Assembly: GCA_016721005.1 (NCBI GenBank)
Contig: JADKJM010000016.1
Coordinates: 558,001 to 622,000 of the forward strand
From: Flavobacteriales bacterium
GTDB taxonomy: Bacteria; Bacteroidota; Bacteroidia; Flavobacteriales_F; PHOS-HE28
DNA: 64,000 nt
Reading direction: 5' to 3'
In this document: positions 28,418 through 37,325 of the stretch, piece by piece
How positions within the stretch are numbered: the stretch's first letter is position 1
Layout: each line of letters opens with the position of its first letter
Translations under genes and position numbers: made by a program
The notes under the pieces: generated by a model
What the model saw: only the letters and a program-made list of their open reading frames with translations
What the model was told of the DNA's origin: nothing
The model's database searches: none

Positions 28418-30693
28418 TCAACCATTCTGCTGCGCCCGGATGATATTCAATGCGCCACCAGCCTTGAACCACTCGATCTGCTGCGCATTGTAGGTGTGGT
28501 TACAGAGGATGGCGTCGCTTTCGCCACCCTTGTGCTTGAAGACCAGCGTGATCTGCTTGCCCGGGGCGAATGAAGTGAGATCGGAAAAGTCCACGCGGTC
28601 GTCCTCTTGGATCTTCTCGTAGTCGGCCTCATTCGCAAAGGTGAGCGCCAACATGCCTTGCTTCTTCAAGTTCGTTTCATGGATCCGTGCGAAGCTCTTG
28701 ACCAGCACCGCGGCCACACCGAGGTGACGAGGTTGCATAGCCGCATGCTCGCGTGACGAGCCCTCTCCGTAGTTGTGATCGCCCACCACGATGCTCGGAA
28801 CACCTGCTGCCTTGTATGCGCGTTGGGTGGCCGGGACCGCGCCGTACTCACCGGTCAATTGGTTCTTCACCTTGTCGGTAGCGCCGTTGAACGCATTGGT
28901 TGCGCCGATGAGGGTATTGTTACTGATGTTGTCCAGGTGACCTCGATACCGCAACCACGGCCCGGCCATGCTGATGTGGTCGGTGGTGCATTTTCCGCTG
29001 GCCTTGATCAAGACCACTGCGTCGGTGATGTTCTTTCCATTCCACGCCGCGAACGGCTCCAGAAGCTGCAACCGGTCACTGCCCTCCTTCACCACCACGT
29101 TCACTGCACTGCCATCTGCTGCAGGCGCTTTGTACCCGGCATCCTTCACGTCGAATCCTTTCGGGGGCAGTTCAATGCCCTTTGGTTCATCCAGCTTCAC
29201 CTTCTTCCCTTCCTCGTTCACCAATTCATCGGTGAGCGGATTGAACGTGAGATCGCCAGCGATCGCGAGCGCTGTGACGATCTCCGGCGACGCGACGAAC
29301 GCATGTGTATTGGGGTTGCCATCATTGCGCTTCGCGAAGTTGCGGTTGAAGCTGGTGATGATCGAATTCTTCCGGTCCGGATCATCCGTGTGGCGCGCCC
29401 ACTGACCGATGCATGGTCCACAGGCATTCGCGAGCACCACTCCTCCCATTTGATCGAAGGTCGATAGGATGCCATCGCGCTCGGCCGTGTAGCGCACTTG
29501 TTCGCTACCCGGTGTGATGGTGAATTCGCTCTTCGCTTTCAACTTCTTATCGATGGCCTGTTGCGCGACGGATGCACTCCGTGTGAGGTCCTCGTAACTG
29601 CTGTTGGTGCAGGACCCGATCAAGCCGACCTCCAACTTCGCAGGCCACTTGTTCTCCTTCACCGCTGCGGCGAACTTGCTGATGGGCCATGCGAGATCCG
29701 GCGTGAATGGTCCATTGACATGCGGCTCCAAGGTGCTCAGGTCGATCTCGATCACCTGATCGAAGTACTTCGTCGGGTCAGCGTAGACCTCCGGATCGCC
29801 TTGCAAATGTTCCTTGATCGCATCGGCCATGGCTGCGATCTCCGCACGCCCGGTGCCCTTGAGGTAGCGTGACATCGAATCGTCGTAGCTGAAGGTGCTC
29901 GTCGTTGCACCGATCTCCGCACCCATGTTCGCGATGGTGCCCTTGCCGGTGCAGCTCATGCTCTCCGACCCGGGTCCGAAGTATTCCACGATGGCGCCGG
30001 TTCCACCCTTCACGGTGAGGATGCCGGCCACTTTCAGGATCACGTCCTTTGGCGATGCCCAGCCGCTGAGCTTGCCGGTCAGTTTCACACCGATGATCTT
30101 CGGGAACTTCAGCTCCCACGCGAGACCGCTCATCACGTCGCAGGCATCGGCACCGCCAACGCCGATGGCGACCATGCCCAGACCGCCTGCGTTCACCGTG
30201 TGGCTATCCGTGCCGATCATCATGCCGCCGGGGAAGGCGTATTGTTCAAGCACCACTTGGTGAATGATCCCTGCGCCGGGCTTCCAGAAGCCGATGCCAT
30301 ACTTGTTGCTGATGCTTTCCAGAAAGTTGAAGACCTCATTGCTCTTGAGCAGTGCGTCCTGAAGGTCCTGCTTTGCTCCGACCCGCGCTTGGATCAAGTG
30401 ATCGCAATGCACAGTGCTCGGCACCGCGACCGTCTTGCGACCGGTGGTGCTGAACTGGAGCAGCGCCATCTGCGCGGTTGCATCCTGCATGGCCACGCGG
30501 TCCGGTGCGAAATCGACGTAGTCCTTCCCACGACCGAACGGTTGTGTAGCTGCACCATCCCAGAGGTGTGCGTAGAGGATCTTCTCCGTGAGCGTGAGTG
30601 GCTTACCGACCGCCTTTCGTGCGGCTGCGACACTCTTTCCGGATAGCGGCCGTACACCGCTTTGATCATGTCGATATCGAAGATCTGGCTCAT
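28418..30693 (-). CDS. acnA: Aconitate hydratase (with frameshift near the N-terminus)
   Basis: A ~757-residue mitochondrial-type aconitase converting citrate to isocitrate in the TCA cycle. The 4Fe-4S ligands appear as GSCTNSS and ACGPCIGQW; other motifs are MIGTDSHTVNAGGLG, KCTTDHISMAGPW and DHNYGEGSSREHAA. The proper start is MSQIFDIDMIKAVYGRYPERV at 30693; the frame then breaks near 30629-30636 (plus strand GACACT) and resumes as VAAARKAVGKPLTL. Either two extra bases (an AC duplication) or one missing base explains it. An alternative start in the second frame would give an aberrant N-terminus. Confidence 0.92.
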
Positions 30694-30754
30694 TCGTAGG
30701 CTTCGCGTTTGAGCCGCGAAAGTAACCCGCGTTCGGCAGCCTTCCGGAAAGCGA

Positions 30755-30779
30755 AGCGGGCCGCACGTTGCGGCCCGCT
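30755..30779 (-). terminator. Terminator-like hairpin after MbnP-like gene
   Basis: AGCGGGCCGCA and TGCGGCCCGCT form a perfect 11-bp stem with a 3-base loop, 21 bases after the stop at 30801 on the minus strand. Only a modest T-rich stretch (TCGCTTTCC) follows. Confidence 0.7.
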
Positions 30780-30800
30780 CAGTGAAGTGCGTTCGTCCTC

Positions 30801-31552
30801 CTATAATTCGTCAACGGCGACCGCGAGGCTGTCCATGGCGGTGATGTTCGCCGGCTCTCCTCCCATGGCAACGGGCGTGGTAAGGAAGTCCAGGCCGCTG
30901 ATCAATTTGGCCACATCCACCTTGGCCGCCATGGTGACCGTACCTCCAGCGACCAGTCCCGCATGGATGTGTACATGGGTTTCGCGCAACAAGGCATCCG
31001 TGGCGCAGTCATAGGCGATGTCCAGGTCCTCGGTGTCATCGAAGTCGCCATCCCCATTACCATCCACCTTACCCACCATCATGAGGAATTTGTATCCGGC
31101 CGCCGGGTTCCAGCTCCAATGCATCCCCGGAACGTTGAGCGGATAGTCCGCCAGTGTCGGGTCCGCATGGTTCAACGTGCTATCCAGCCCCAATGCGATA
31201 TGCGCTTCGTGTACATGGCCGGGCGACATGGTTCCGAGTGTGAAGAGGTTGGATGAAGCGGATGCATCCACGAGCACCACGACTTCGTGGAATTCGCCCA
31301 CGGTCACTGCTGCATCATTCACCAAATGGATATCCGAAGCATAGAATCTAAGGTCGCTCAATCGGACGGCATGTCCCGCGCCGTCCATCAGAATGCTGTC
31401 CAGTGCGTAGGCGTTCAGGCCGTTCATGAAGATCATGGACAGGCGATCGTTCCCGTGGTGGGATCGGGGTCCGGATCCGGTTCCTTGTCCTTCTTGCATG
31501 ATGCGAGGGTGAGGCTGATGAGGGCCATCACAACCATATTCATTTTGCTCAT
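30801..31552 (-). CDS. MbnP-like lipoprotein (with one frameshift)
   Basis: About 250 residues after correction. The ATG at 31552 gives MSKMNMVVMALISLTLASCKK, a lipoprotein signal with Cys at the lipobox, followed by an Asp-Pro linker (EPDPDPDPTTG). The body (LSDLRFYASDIHLV, HEAHIALGLDS, GMHWSWNPAAGYKFLMMVG, ETHVHIHAGL) matches the MbnP copper-chaperone-like family, rich in His and Trp. The frame breaks at 31442-31443, where GG (plus strand) should be GGG to join GTIA to LSMIFMNG. No MbnH-type partner lies next to it in the window. Confidence 0.8.
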
Positions 31553-31631
31553 TCGCGGGTCCTTGATCAAAGCCTGGTCCTGGATAATTGTGGCGCGCTT
31601 TGCTCCATGAACGGTCGGTAGGAGGCGAAGA

Positions 31632-32732
31632 TCATGTAACAGCTTCAGCACGTTCCAGATACGTTGGGTCGAAGGTAGCCCCATGACCAACTCCTTCCGG
31701 AAGTGCGATCAGGCCACCGGCCGAATAGGTGATCCCACCGATCACCGGATCTGCGGTGAACATCAGAGGCGTGTCCATGTCGAAGTCACGAATGGCGTCG
31801 CTGACCTGCGCCAAGTGCGCGGCGGCTGTCCACGCCAACCGCGATTCCAGGAACCCGCCGATCTGCACTTCCATCCCATGCTGTTCCGCTAGCGCGATGA
31901 TCTTCTTCGCCTTGAACAAGCCGCCGCTCTTGCCCAACTTGATGTTGAAGCGCTGACAAGCACCTAAGGCGATCAGCCGTTCGGCGTCGTGGTGATCGCA
32001 GCAACTCTCATCCGCCATGACCGGGATCGGCGACGCTTCCTTCACGCGGCGCATCTCCATGAACTGCCAACGCGGAATGGGTTCCTCGCAATGTTGGATG
32101 TTGAAGACCGCGAGTTCGTTCAGGATCTCAATGGCCTGTTCCGGTGTCCAACCTTGATTGGCATCGATGCGGAGGGGTATCGCCATTCCGATCGCTTCAC
32201 GGATAGCGCGGATCCGGGACACGTCCTCCTCCTTTGACCCGCCCACCTTCACCTTGATCACGGTGAATCCGTTCTGCACGATCGTTCTGGCATCCACAGC
32301 CATCTTCTCTGGTGAACCAATGCTCACGGTGTAGTCCGTGGTCAACGTTCGAGTGCTCTTCGCTCCGAGATAGGCCCATAAAGGTTGATCCGCCTCTTGT
32401 GCCGCCAGATCGTGCAACGCGATGTCGAACGCGCTCTTGATACTGCTGTTCCCGTGGATCAACCGATCCATGATGCGGTGCGCGCCTTCCATATCCGACA
32501 CCTCGTGACCGAGAAGGGCCTTGGCCAAGTGCTTTCCCACCGCGAGGCAGGTCTCCACGGTTTCGCCGTTGATCGGCCAGAACGGATTGCACTCCCCCCA
32601 TCCGATGCGACCATCCTCGGTCTCCACTTTCAGGACAACGCTTTCAACACTATCCGATGAACCGAGTGAGGTAACAAACGGGACCTTCAGCGGGATCCTG
32701 AGCGAGTACAGATTGAACCGGCGGGTCCGCAT
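31632..32732 (-). CDS. Dipeptide epimerase (enolase superfamily, muconate-lactonising subgroup)
   Basis: A 366-residue enolase-superfamily enzyme, most like L-Ala-D/L-Glu epimerases of peptidoglycan turnover. An N-terminal capping domain (residues 1-115) is followed by the barrel: the KxK base VIKVKVGG, metal ligands in LRIDANQGW, CEEPIPRW and MADESCCD, and the opposing Lys in FNIKLGKSGG. The ATG at 32732 (MRTRRFNLYSLRIPLKVPF) is chosen; upstream is a terminator hairpin and a dispersed repeat. Substrate specificity is inferred from family similarity. Confidence 0.85.
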   Translation of the reverse strand: MRTRRFNLYSLRIPLKVPFVTSLGSSDSVESVVLKVETEDGRIGWGECNPFWPINGETVETCLAVGKHLAKALLGHEVSDMEGAHRIMDRLIHGNSSIKSAFDIALHDLAAQEADQPLWAYLGAKSTRTLTTDYTVSIGSPEKMAVDARTIVQNGFTVIKVKVGGSKEEDVSRIRAIREAIGMAIPLRIDANQGWTPEQAIEILNELAVFNIQHCEEPIPRWQFMEMRRVKEASPIPVMADESCCDHHDAERLIALGACQRFNIKLGKSGGLFKAKKIIALAEQHGMEVQIGGFLESRLAWTAAAHLAQVSDAIRDFDMDTPLMFTADPVIGGITYSAGGLIALPEGVGHGATFDPTYLERAEAVT

Positions 32733-33273
32733 GGGTACAAGAAAGAGGGTCCGCCATACGGCGGACCCTCCTACATTCTTGATATGAGCACTCCTCCCTC
32801 TCCTTGGGAGAGGGCCGGGGGTGAGGCCACTCCCCCACCACCTCGAAGGGGATGATGCGGATGACATCGCGGTGGAAGGTGACCTCAGCCTCGTAATTAC
32901 CGATGCTCTTGATCGCCTCCCCTTTCAACTTGATGCTCTTGCGATCCACCTCGAAACCGATGGCCTTGAGGGCATCAGCGATCATGATGGTGTTCACACT
33001 TCCGAAGATCCGGCCGTTCTCGCCGACCTTGGCGCCGATGCGCAGGGTCTTGTCACCAAGGCCGCCAGCCATCTTCTCGGCTTCGTCCTTGATCTTGGCG
33101 AGTTTGTGGGCCCGTTGCTTCAGGGTTTCGGTAAGCTGCTTGCGCGCGCTCTCCGTGGCCAAGGTGGCCAGACCGCGCGGCAGCAGGAAATTGCGGGCAT
33201 AGCCCTCGCGCACTTTCACTACGTCGTCCGCGTAGCCCAAGTGCTCCACGTCTTGTTTCAGGATGACTTCCAT
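32650..33273 (-). CDS. rplI: 50S ribosomal protein L9, C-terminally extended by a repeat
   Basis: Residues 1-148 are a complete L9: MEVILKQDVEHLGYADDVVKVREGYARNFLLPRG is the N-terminal signature, followed by the long helix and the C-terminal domain ending IRIIPFEVVGE. Family proteins stop there. This frame instead runs 59 residues further through a dispersed repeat (32791-32829), the operon's terminator hairpin and 83 bases of the downstream epimerase gene. Either the repeat destroyed the stop codon or a base error hides it. Functional L9 is expected to end near 32830. It lies 42 bases after rpsR. Confidence 0.9.
   Translation of the reverse strand: MEVILKQDVEHLGYADDVVKVREGYARNFLLPRGLATLATESARKQLTETLKQRAHKLAKIKDEAEKMAGGLGDKTLRIGAKVGENGRIFGSVNTIMIADALKAIGFEVDRKSIKLKGEAIKSIGNYEAEVTFHRDVIRIIPFEVVGEWPHPRPSPKEREECSYQECRRVRRMADPLSCTHADPPVQSVLAQDPAEGPVCYLTRFIG
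32745..32770 (-). terminator. Terminator hairpin of the rpsF-rpsR-rplI operon
   Basis: GAGGGTCCGCC and GGCGGACCCTC pair perfectly over 11 bp with an ATAC loop; TTTCTTG follows on the minus strand, only about a dozen bases before the epimerase ATG. The extended rplI frame would be translated through it. Confidence 0.8.
32791..32829. repeat. Dispersed repeat CTCCCTCTCC...GGGAGAGGGCCGGGGGTGAGG
   Basis: A GC-rich element with internal inverted arms (CCCTCTCC and GGGAGAGGG) of a type scattered through intergenic regions of many bacterial genomes. It begins exactly where rplI should stop, and its translation gives WPHPRPSPKERE at the end of L9. Confidence 0.65.
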
Positions 33274-33315
33274 GGTCGTTCTGTCCTTCGACTCCGCTCA
33301 GGACGGGTTTGAGGG

Positions 33316-33588
33316 TTATTTCATCATATCGGCCACGTACGGCATCAGCGCCAAATGGCGGCTGCGCTTAATGGCCTGACCGACCTTGCGTTGGTACTTC
33401 AAGCTCGTGCCGGTGAGGCGACGGGGAAGCACTTTGCCTTGTTCGTTCACGAAGCGGAGGAGGAAGTCGGCATCCTTGTAGTCGATGTACGTAATGCCCA
33501 TCTTCTTGAAGCGGCAATACTTCTCCTTCTTCGTCTCGATCGCGATCGGCGTGAGGTAGCGGATCTCGCTGCTGTTCTCTGCGGCCAT
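33316..33588 (-). CDS. rpsR: 30S ribosomal protein S18
   Basis: A 90-residue protein with the S18 core: CRFKKMGITYIDYKDADFLLRFVNEQGKVLPRRLTGTSLKYQRKVGQAIKRSRHLALMP is the conserved RNA- and S6-binding region. Slightly longer N-terminus than in E. coli, as usual for Bacteroidota. It lies 3 bases after rpsF and upstream of rplI, the standard operon. The rpsR-rplI gap contains the short repeat GTCCTTCGACTCCGCTCAGG. Confidence 0.97.
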   Translation of the reverse strand: MAAENSSEIRYLTPIAIETKKEKYCRFKKMGITYIDYKDADFLLRFVNEQGKVLPRRLTGTSLKYQRKVGQAIKRSRHLALMPYVADMMK

Positions 33589-33591
33589 GGC

Positions 33592-33951
33592 TTAAGCGTT
33601 TACGGGTTCAGCGTTCTCCTTCTTCGCCTTGTTCCTGCGCCGTTCAGCGAAGGCCAAGTGATGCTTGTCCATCACCACGGTGAGGAAGCGGATAATGCGC
33701 TCATCACGGCGGTATTCGGTCTCGAGCTTGGCAATGAACGCTGGTTCGCTTTCAAACTCGATCAGGTGGTAGAAGCCCGAGGACTTCTTCTGGATGGGAT
33801 ACGCGAGCTTGCGCATCCCCCAGTTCTCTTCATGGCGGACCTTGCCATTGCCTGCTTTGATCAGGTCTTTGAATTTCTTTACCGTCTCCTTTGTCTGGTC
33901 CTCAGACAAAACGGGAGTTAGAATGAAGACGGTCTCGTACCGGTTGGTCAT
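33592..33951 (-). CDS. rpsF: 30S ribosomal protein S6
   Basis: A 119-residue S6: MTNRYETVFILTPVLSEDQTKE opens the ferredoxin-like fold and WGMRKLAYPIQKKSSGFYHLIEF is the conserved central signature; the C-terminal tail is basic (RRRNKAKKEN). It pairs with S18 on the 30S platform. The ATG at 33951 is chosen; a TAGATTCG near-consensus -7 box lies about 30 bases upstream. First gene of rpsF-rpsR-rplI and divergent from dnaX. Confidence 0.97.
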   Translation of the reverse strand: MTNRYETVFILTPVLSEDQTKETVKKFKDLIKAGNGKVRHEENWGMRKLAYPIQKKSSGFYHLIEFESEPAFIAKLETEYRRDERIIRFLTVVMDKHHLAFAERRRNKAKKENAEPVNA

Positions 33952-34200
33952 GTGACTATTTCGGTTGATTTGGGGGCGCGAATCTAGGGGAATTATCCGA
34001 ACGCGCATAGGCCGGAGGCTTGCGGCTGCTGGCCCGCTTCGATGGCCACGCCTTGGGATGGGTTCGTCTCACACCGTTCTTCGGAAAAGGGCGGCGTAGT
34101 CCTGCATGGCCCGCGGCCCAGAACCCGCCGCCATTGTCCACAGGTGTTGATATCCGGACCTGTCGAGGCTGAACAGGGCTTCTATCTTCGGCCCCACACC

Positions 34201-35910
34201 ATGGAGAATTTCGTTGTCAGCGCCCGGAAGTACCGCCCAGCCACTTTTGATACCGTGGTGGGCCAGGAAGCGGTGACCGAAACGCTCAAGAACGCCATCC
34301 GGAGCAAGCACTTGGCCTCGGCCTTCCTCTTCACCGGACCCCGGGGCGTTGGAAAGACCACGTGCGCGCGGATCCTCGCCCGCACCATCAACTGCGAAAG
34401 CCTCGGTGAGGATCTGGTCGCCTGCGGGAAGTGCCTACCCTGCAAGACCTTCGACGAGGGACATAGTCTGAACATTTTCGAGCTGGATGCTGCGAGCAAC
34501 AACAGTGTCGAGGATATTCGTCAGCTCATCCTACAGGTCTCCATAGCTCCCCAGGTCGGTACCAAGAAAGTGTACATCATCGACGAGGTACACATGCTCA
34601 GCTCACAAGCTTTCAACGCGTTCCTGAAAACACTCGAAGAGCCGCCGAGCTACGCCATCTTCATCCTGGCCACCACGGAGAAGCATAAGATCCTGCCCAC
34701 GATCCTGAGCCGTTGTCAGGTCTTCGACTTCCGTCGGATCCAATTGGCGGACATCACCAAGCACTTGGCTTCGATCGCCGTGAAGGAGAACATCGAGGTG
34801 GATCAGCAGGCCCTGCACGTGATCGCGCAGAAGGCCGATGGCGGTTTGCGTGATGCGTTGAGCATTTTCGATCAGCTGGTGAGTTTCTCCGGGAACCGCC
34901 TGACGTACCAGGATGTGGTGAAGAACCTGAACGTGCTGGATCATGAGCACTATTTCTCGCTCACGGAAAGTGTGGTGAAAGGTGATGTGGCCGCTACGTT
35001 GATGGAATTCAACAACGTATTGCAGCAAGGCTTCGATGGACACCTGTTCGTGACCGGATTGGCGCGGCATTTCCGCGACCTGCTGGTGAGCCAGGATCCA
35101 CGGACACTCCCATTGTTGGAAGTGAGCGAGGAGTTGATAGAGCGTTATGGGGCACAGGCGAAGTCCACGCCGCGCGATCTACTGATCCGTGGATTGGAGC
35201 GATTGGCGCTGTGCGACACGCAATACAAGCAGAGCAAGGAACCACGCCTGATGGTGGAACTCGCGCTCATGCACCTCTGCCGACTGACGAGCGCCGCACC
35301 GAGTGCCGAAGCGGCACCTGTGGCTGAAAAAAAAAGTCCTGACGTAACCGGTACGCCGTCCCGCGTAGCCGAACCCGCGCCCGTAGCGGAGTCGAACACA
35401 GCGCCGCGCAGTGCCGAAGCGTATGTTCCGAAGCGCAGAATGCTCCCGAACCAAGTGAGCATCAAAGCCACGGCCGCAGCTGCTGCAGATGAAGCTGAAG
35501 TAGCCACCTTGGATACGGATGATGGTCCGGCTTTGACCAATGCACCCAAGGAAGTGAACGCCTCCCTGCTGGTGCGCGTGTGGAACGAATACGCGCTTGC
35601 CCGGAAGCGTGAAGGGAAGAACAGCTTGCACGCCACGCTTTCGGCGATGGAACCGGTGATCACCGGGCCGAGCGCGATCAGCTTCGCCATTGTAAACGAT
35701 GTGCAGGATAAATACATGCGCGAGGAGAAACCGATGCTCTTGGGCTATCTGCGCAATCAACTCGCGGACCCCGCCGTGCAACTGGAAGTGATCAAGGAGG
35801 TGATCGTGGTGAAGCCGCGCTATACCAAGCAGGATCGCTTCAACCTGATGGCGGAGAAGAACCCGGCGCTGTTGAAGTTGCGCGCGGAGTTCGATCTGGA
35901 TCTGGGGTAG
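34201..35910 (+). CDS. dnaX: DNA polymerase III subunit gamma/tau
   Basis: A 569-residue clamp-loader ATPase. Walker A GPRGVGKTT is at 46-54, the zinc module INC...ACGKCLPC at about 63-80, Walker B YIIDEVHMLS near 128, sensor 1 ILATTEKHKILPTILSRCQ near 160. The tau-specific C-terminal region follows a Pro/Ala/Glu linker. The ATG at 34201 (MENFVVSARKYRPATF) is chosen by homology. At codon 376-378 an A9 run is followed immediately by stops in both other frames, so a gamma form of ~380 residues is likely made by slippage. The end is followed by an inverted repeat. Confidence 0.95.
   Translation: MENFVVSARKYRPATFDTVVGQEAVTETLKNAIRSKHLASAFLFTGPRGVGKTTCARILARTINCESLGEDLVACGKCLPCKTFDEGHSLNIFELDAASNNSVEDIRQLILQVSIAPQVGTKKVYIIDEVHMLSSQAFNAFLKTLEEPPSYAIFILATTEKHKILPTILSRCQVFDFRRIQLADITKHLASIAVKENIEVDQQALHVIAQKADGGLRDALSIFDQLVSFSGNRLTYQDVVKNLNVLDHEHYFSLTESVVKGDVAATLMEFNNVLQQGFDGHLFVTGLARHFRDLLVSQDPRTLPLLEVSEELIERYGAQAKSTPRDLLIRGLERLALCDTQYKQSKEPRLMVELALMHLCRLTSAAPSAEAAPVAEKKSPDVTGTPSRVAEPAPVAESNTAPRSAEAYVPKRRMLPNQVSIKATAAAAADEAEVATLDTDDGPALTNAPKEVNASLLVRVWNEYALARKREGKNSLHATLSAMEPVITGPSAISFAIVNDVQDKYMREEKPMLLGYLRNQLADPAVQLEVIKEVIVVKPRYTKQDRFNLMAEKNPALLKLRAEFDLDLG
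35327..35335 (+). promoter_or_regulatory. A9 slippage/frameshift site within dnaX
   Basis: Nine consecutive A residues sit in GAA AAA AAA AGT of the dnaX frame. A one-base insertion (or -1 ribosomal shift) gives AAG TCC TGA, stopping at 35340-35342; a one-base loss gives GTC CTG ACG TAA, stopping at 35345-35347. Thermus dnaX makes gamma by transcriptional slippage at an A9 run, and E. coli by a -1 shift at A-AAA-AAG. Confidence 0.7.
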
Positions 35911-35920
35911 CTCAACATCC

Positions 35921-36013
35921 ACCGCAACGGCGCAACGAACGCAACGGCTGCGCCACGCATTTGGCTCTCTGCATTTCGTTGCGGGTCCGTTGCGTTCGTT
36001 GCGACTTGGCGGT
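35921..36013. repeat. Intergenic inverted repeat with CGCAACGAACGCAACGG arms
   Basis: Starts ACCGCAACGGCGCAACG, ends TTGCGACTTGGCGGT. Both arms contain CGCAACGAACGCAACGG (17 bases, one arm inverted). It lies between dnaX and icd. It is built like the repeats at 13077-13151 and 54855-54988. Confidence 0.7.
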
Positions 36014-36070
36014 AAAAGACCTCACGCATAATCGCTGACGGGTATTTTCGCGCCTCAATCAATCCGAACC

Positions 36071-37291
36071 ATGTCGAAGATCAAGGTAGCGAAGCCCGTA
36101 GTTGAACTGGATGGTGATGAGATGACGCGGATCATCTGGAAGTGGATCAAGGACCAGTTGATCCTTCCGTATGTGGACGTCCCCATCGAGTACTACGACC
36201 TCGGCATCGAGTACCGTGACAAGACCGACGACAAGGTGACGGTGGACGCAGCGAACGCGATCCTGAAACACAACGTCGGGATCAAGTGTGCCACGATCAC
36301 GCCGGATGAAGCGCGCGTGAAAGAGTTCGGATTGAAGCAGATGTGGAAGAGCCCGAACGGGACGATCCGGAACATCCTGAACGGAACGGTTTTCCGCGAG
36401 CCGATCGTGATCAGCAATGTGCCGCGTTTGGTGCCGGGTTGGACGCAACCGATCGTGATCGGTCGTCATGCGTTCGGGGATCAGTACCGCGCCACAGATG
36501 CGGTGATCAAAGGCAAGGGAAAGTTGACCATGACCTACACGCCCGATGATGGCACCGCGCCCACCAGTTGGGATGTGTACCAGTTCGACGGCGACGGTGT
36601 GGCGATGGCGATGTACAACACCGACGAGAGCATCGAAGGCTTCGCGCACAGCTGCTTCAACCTCGCCCTGACGAAGAAGTGGCCGCTCTACCTCAGCACC
36701 AAGAACACCATCCTGAAGAAGTACGACGGTCGCTTCAAGGACATTTTTGAGGAGATCTACCAGAAGACCTACAAGGCGGACTTCGCCAAGGCGGGCATCG
36801 TGTACGAGCACCGCTTGATCGATGACATGGTGGCGAGCGCCATGAAGTGGAGCGGCGGCTTCATCTGGGCCTGCAAGAACTACGACGGCGATGTGCAGAG
36901 TGATACCGTGGCGCAAGGCTTCGGTTCACTCGGATTGATGACCAGCGTGCTGATCACCCCGGACGGCAAGACCATGGAAGCGGAAGCGGCGCACGGCACC
37001 GTGACGCGCCACTACCGCCAACACCAGCAGGGCAAGCCCACGAGTACCAACCCGATCGCGAGCATCTTCGCATGGACGCGCGGCCTTGCCTTCCGCGGAA
37101 AGCTGGATGGCAACCAAGCGCTCATCGATTTCGCCAGCAAACTCGAGGGCGTGTGCATCAAGACCGTGGAGAGCGGCAAGATGACCAAGGACCTCGCGGT
37201 GTGCATCCACGGGGATAAGGTGGGTCCGGAGCACTACCTCACTACTGAAGCATTCATGGCCGCGCTGCAGGAGGGGATCGAGCGGGCGTAG
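36071..37291 (+). CDS. icd: NADP-dependent isocitrate dehydrogenase, eukaryotic-type
   Basis: A 406-residue dimeric IDH (type II subfamily, like mitochondrial IDH2) producing 2-oxoglutarate, CO2 and NADPH. Motifs: PVVELDGDEMTRIIW at the N-terminus, the substrate loop SPNGTIRNILNGTVFREPI, RHAFGDQYRATD, the metal-binding YDGDVQSDTVAQGFGSLGLM, and the NADP site AAHGTVTRHYRQHQQG. Length is normal. A TATTTTCG near-consensus -7 box lies about 20 bases upstream. With acnA 5 kb away, it supplies the oxidative TCA branch. Confidence 0.96.
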   Translation: MSKIKVAKPVVELDGDEMTRIIWKWIKDQLILPYVDVPIEYYDLGIEYRDKTDDKVTVDAANAILKHNVGIKCATITPDEARVKEFGLKQMWKSPNGTIRNILNGTVFREPIVISNVPRLVPGWTQPIVIGRHAFGDQYRATDAVIKGKGKLTMTYTPDDGTAPTSWDVYQFDGDGVAMAMYNTDESIEGFAHSCFNLALTKKWPLYLSTKNTILKKYDGRFKDIFEEIYQKTYKADFAKAGIVYEHRLIDDMVASAMKWSGGFIWACKNYDGDVQSDTVAQGFGSLGLMTSVLITPDGKTMEAEAAHGTVTRHYRQHQQGKPTSTNPIASIFAWTRGLAFRGKLDGNQALIDFASKLEGVCIKTVESGKMTKDLAVCIHGDKVGPEHYLTTEAFMAALQEGIERA

Positions 37292-37325
37292 GACTTCTTA
37301 CCATCTTCGCGGAGGCCTTCCTCCG

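Noticed and set aside
35145..35922. Overlapping antisense frames in the dnaX C-terminal part
   Set aside because: Shadow frames over a well-supported gene; no start signals.
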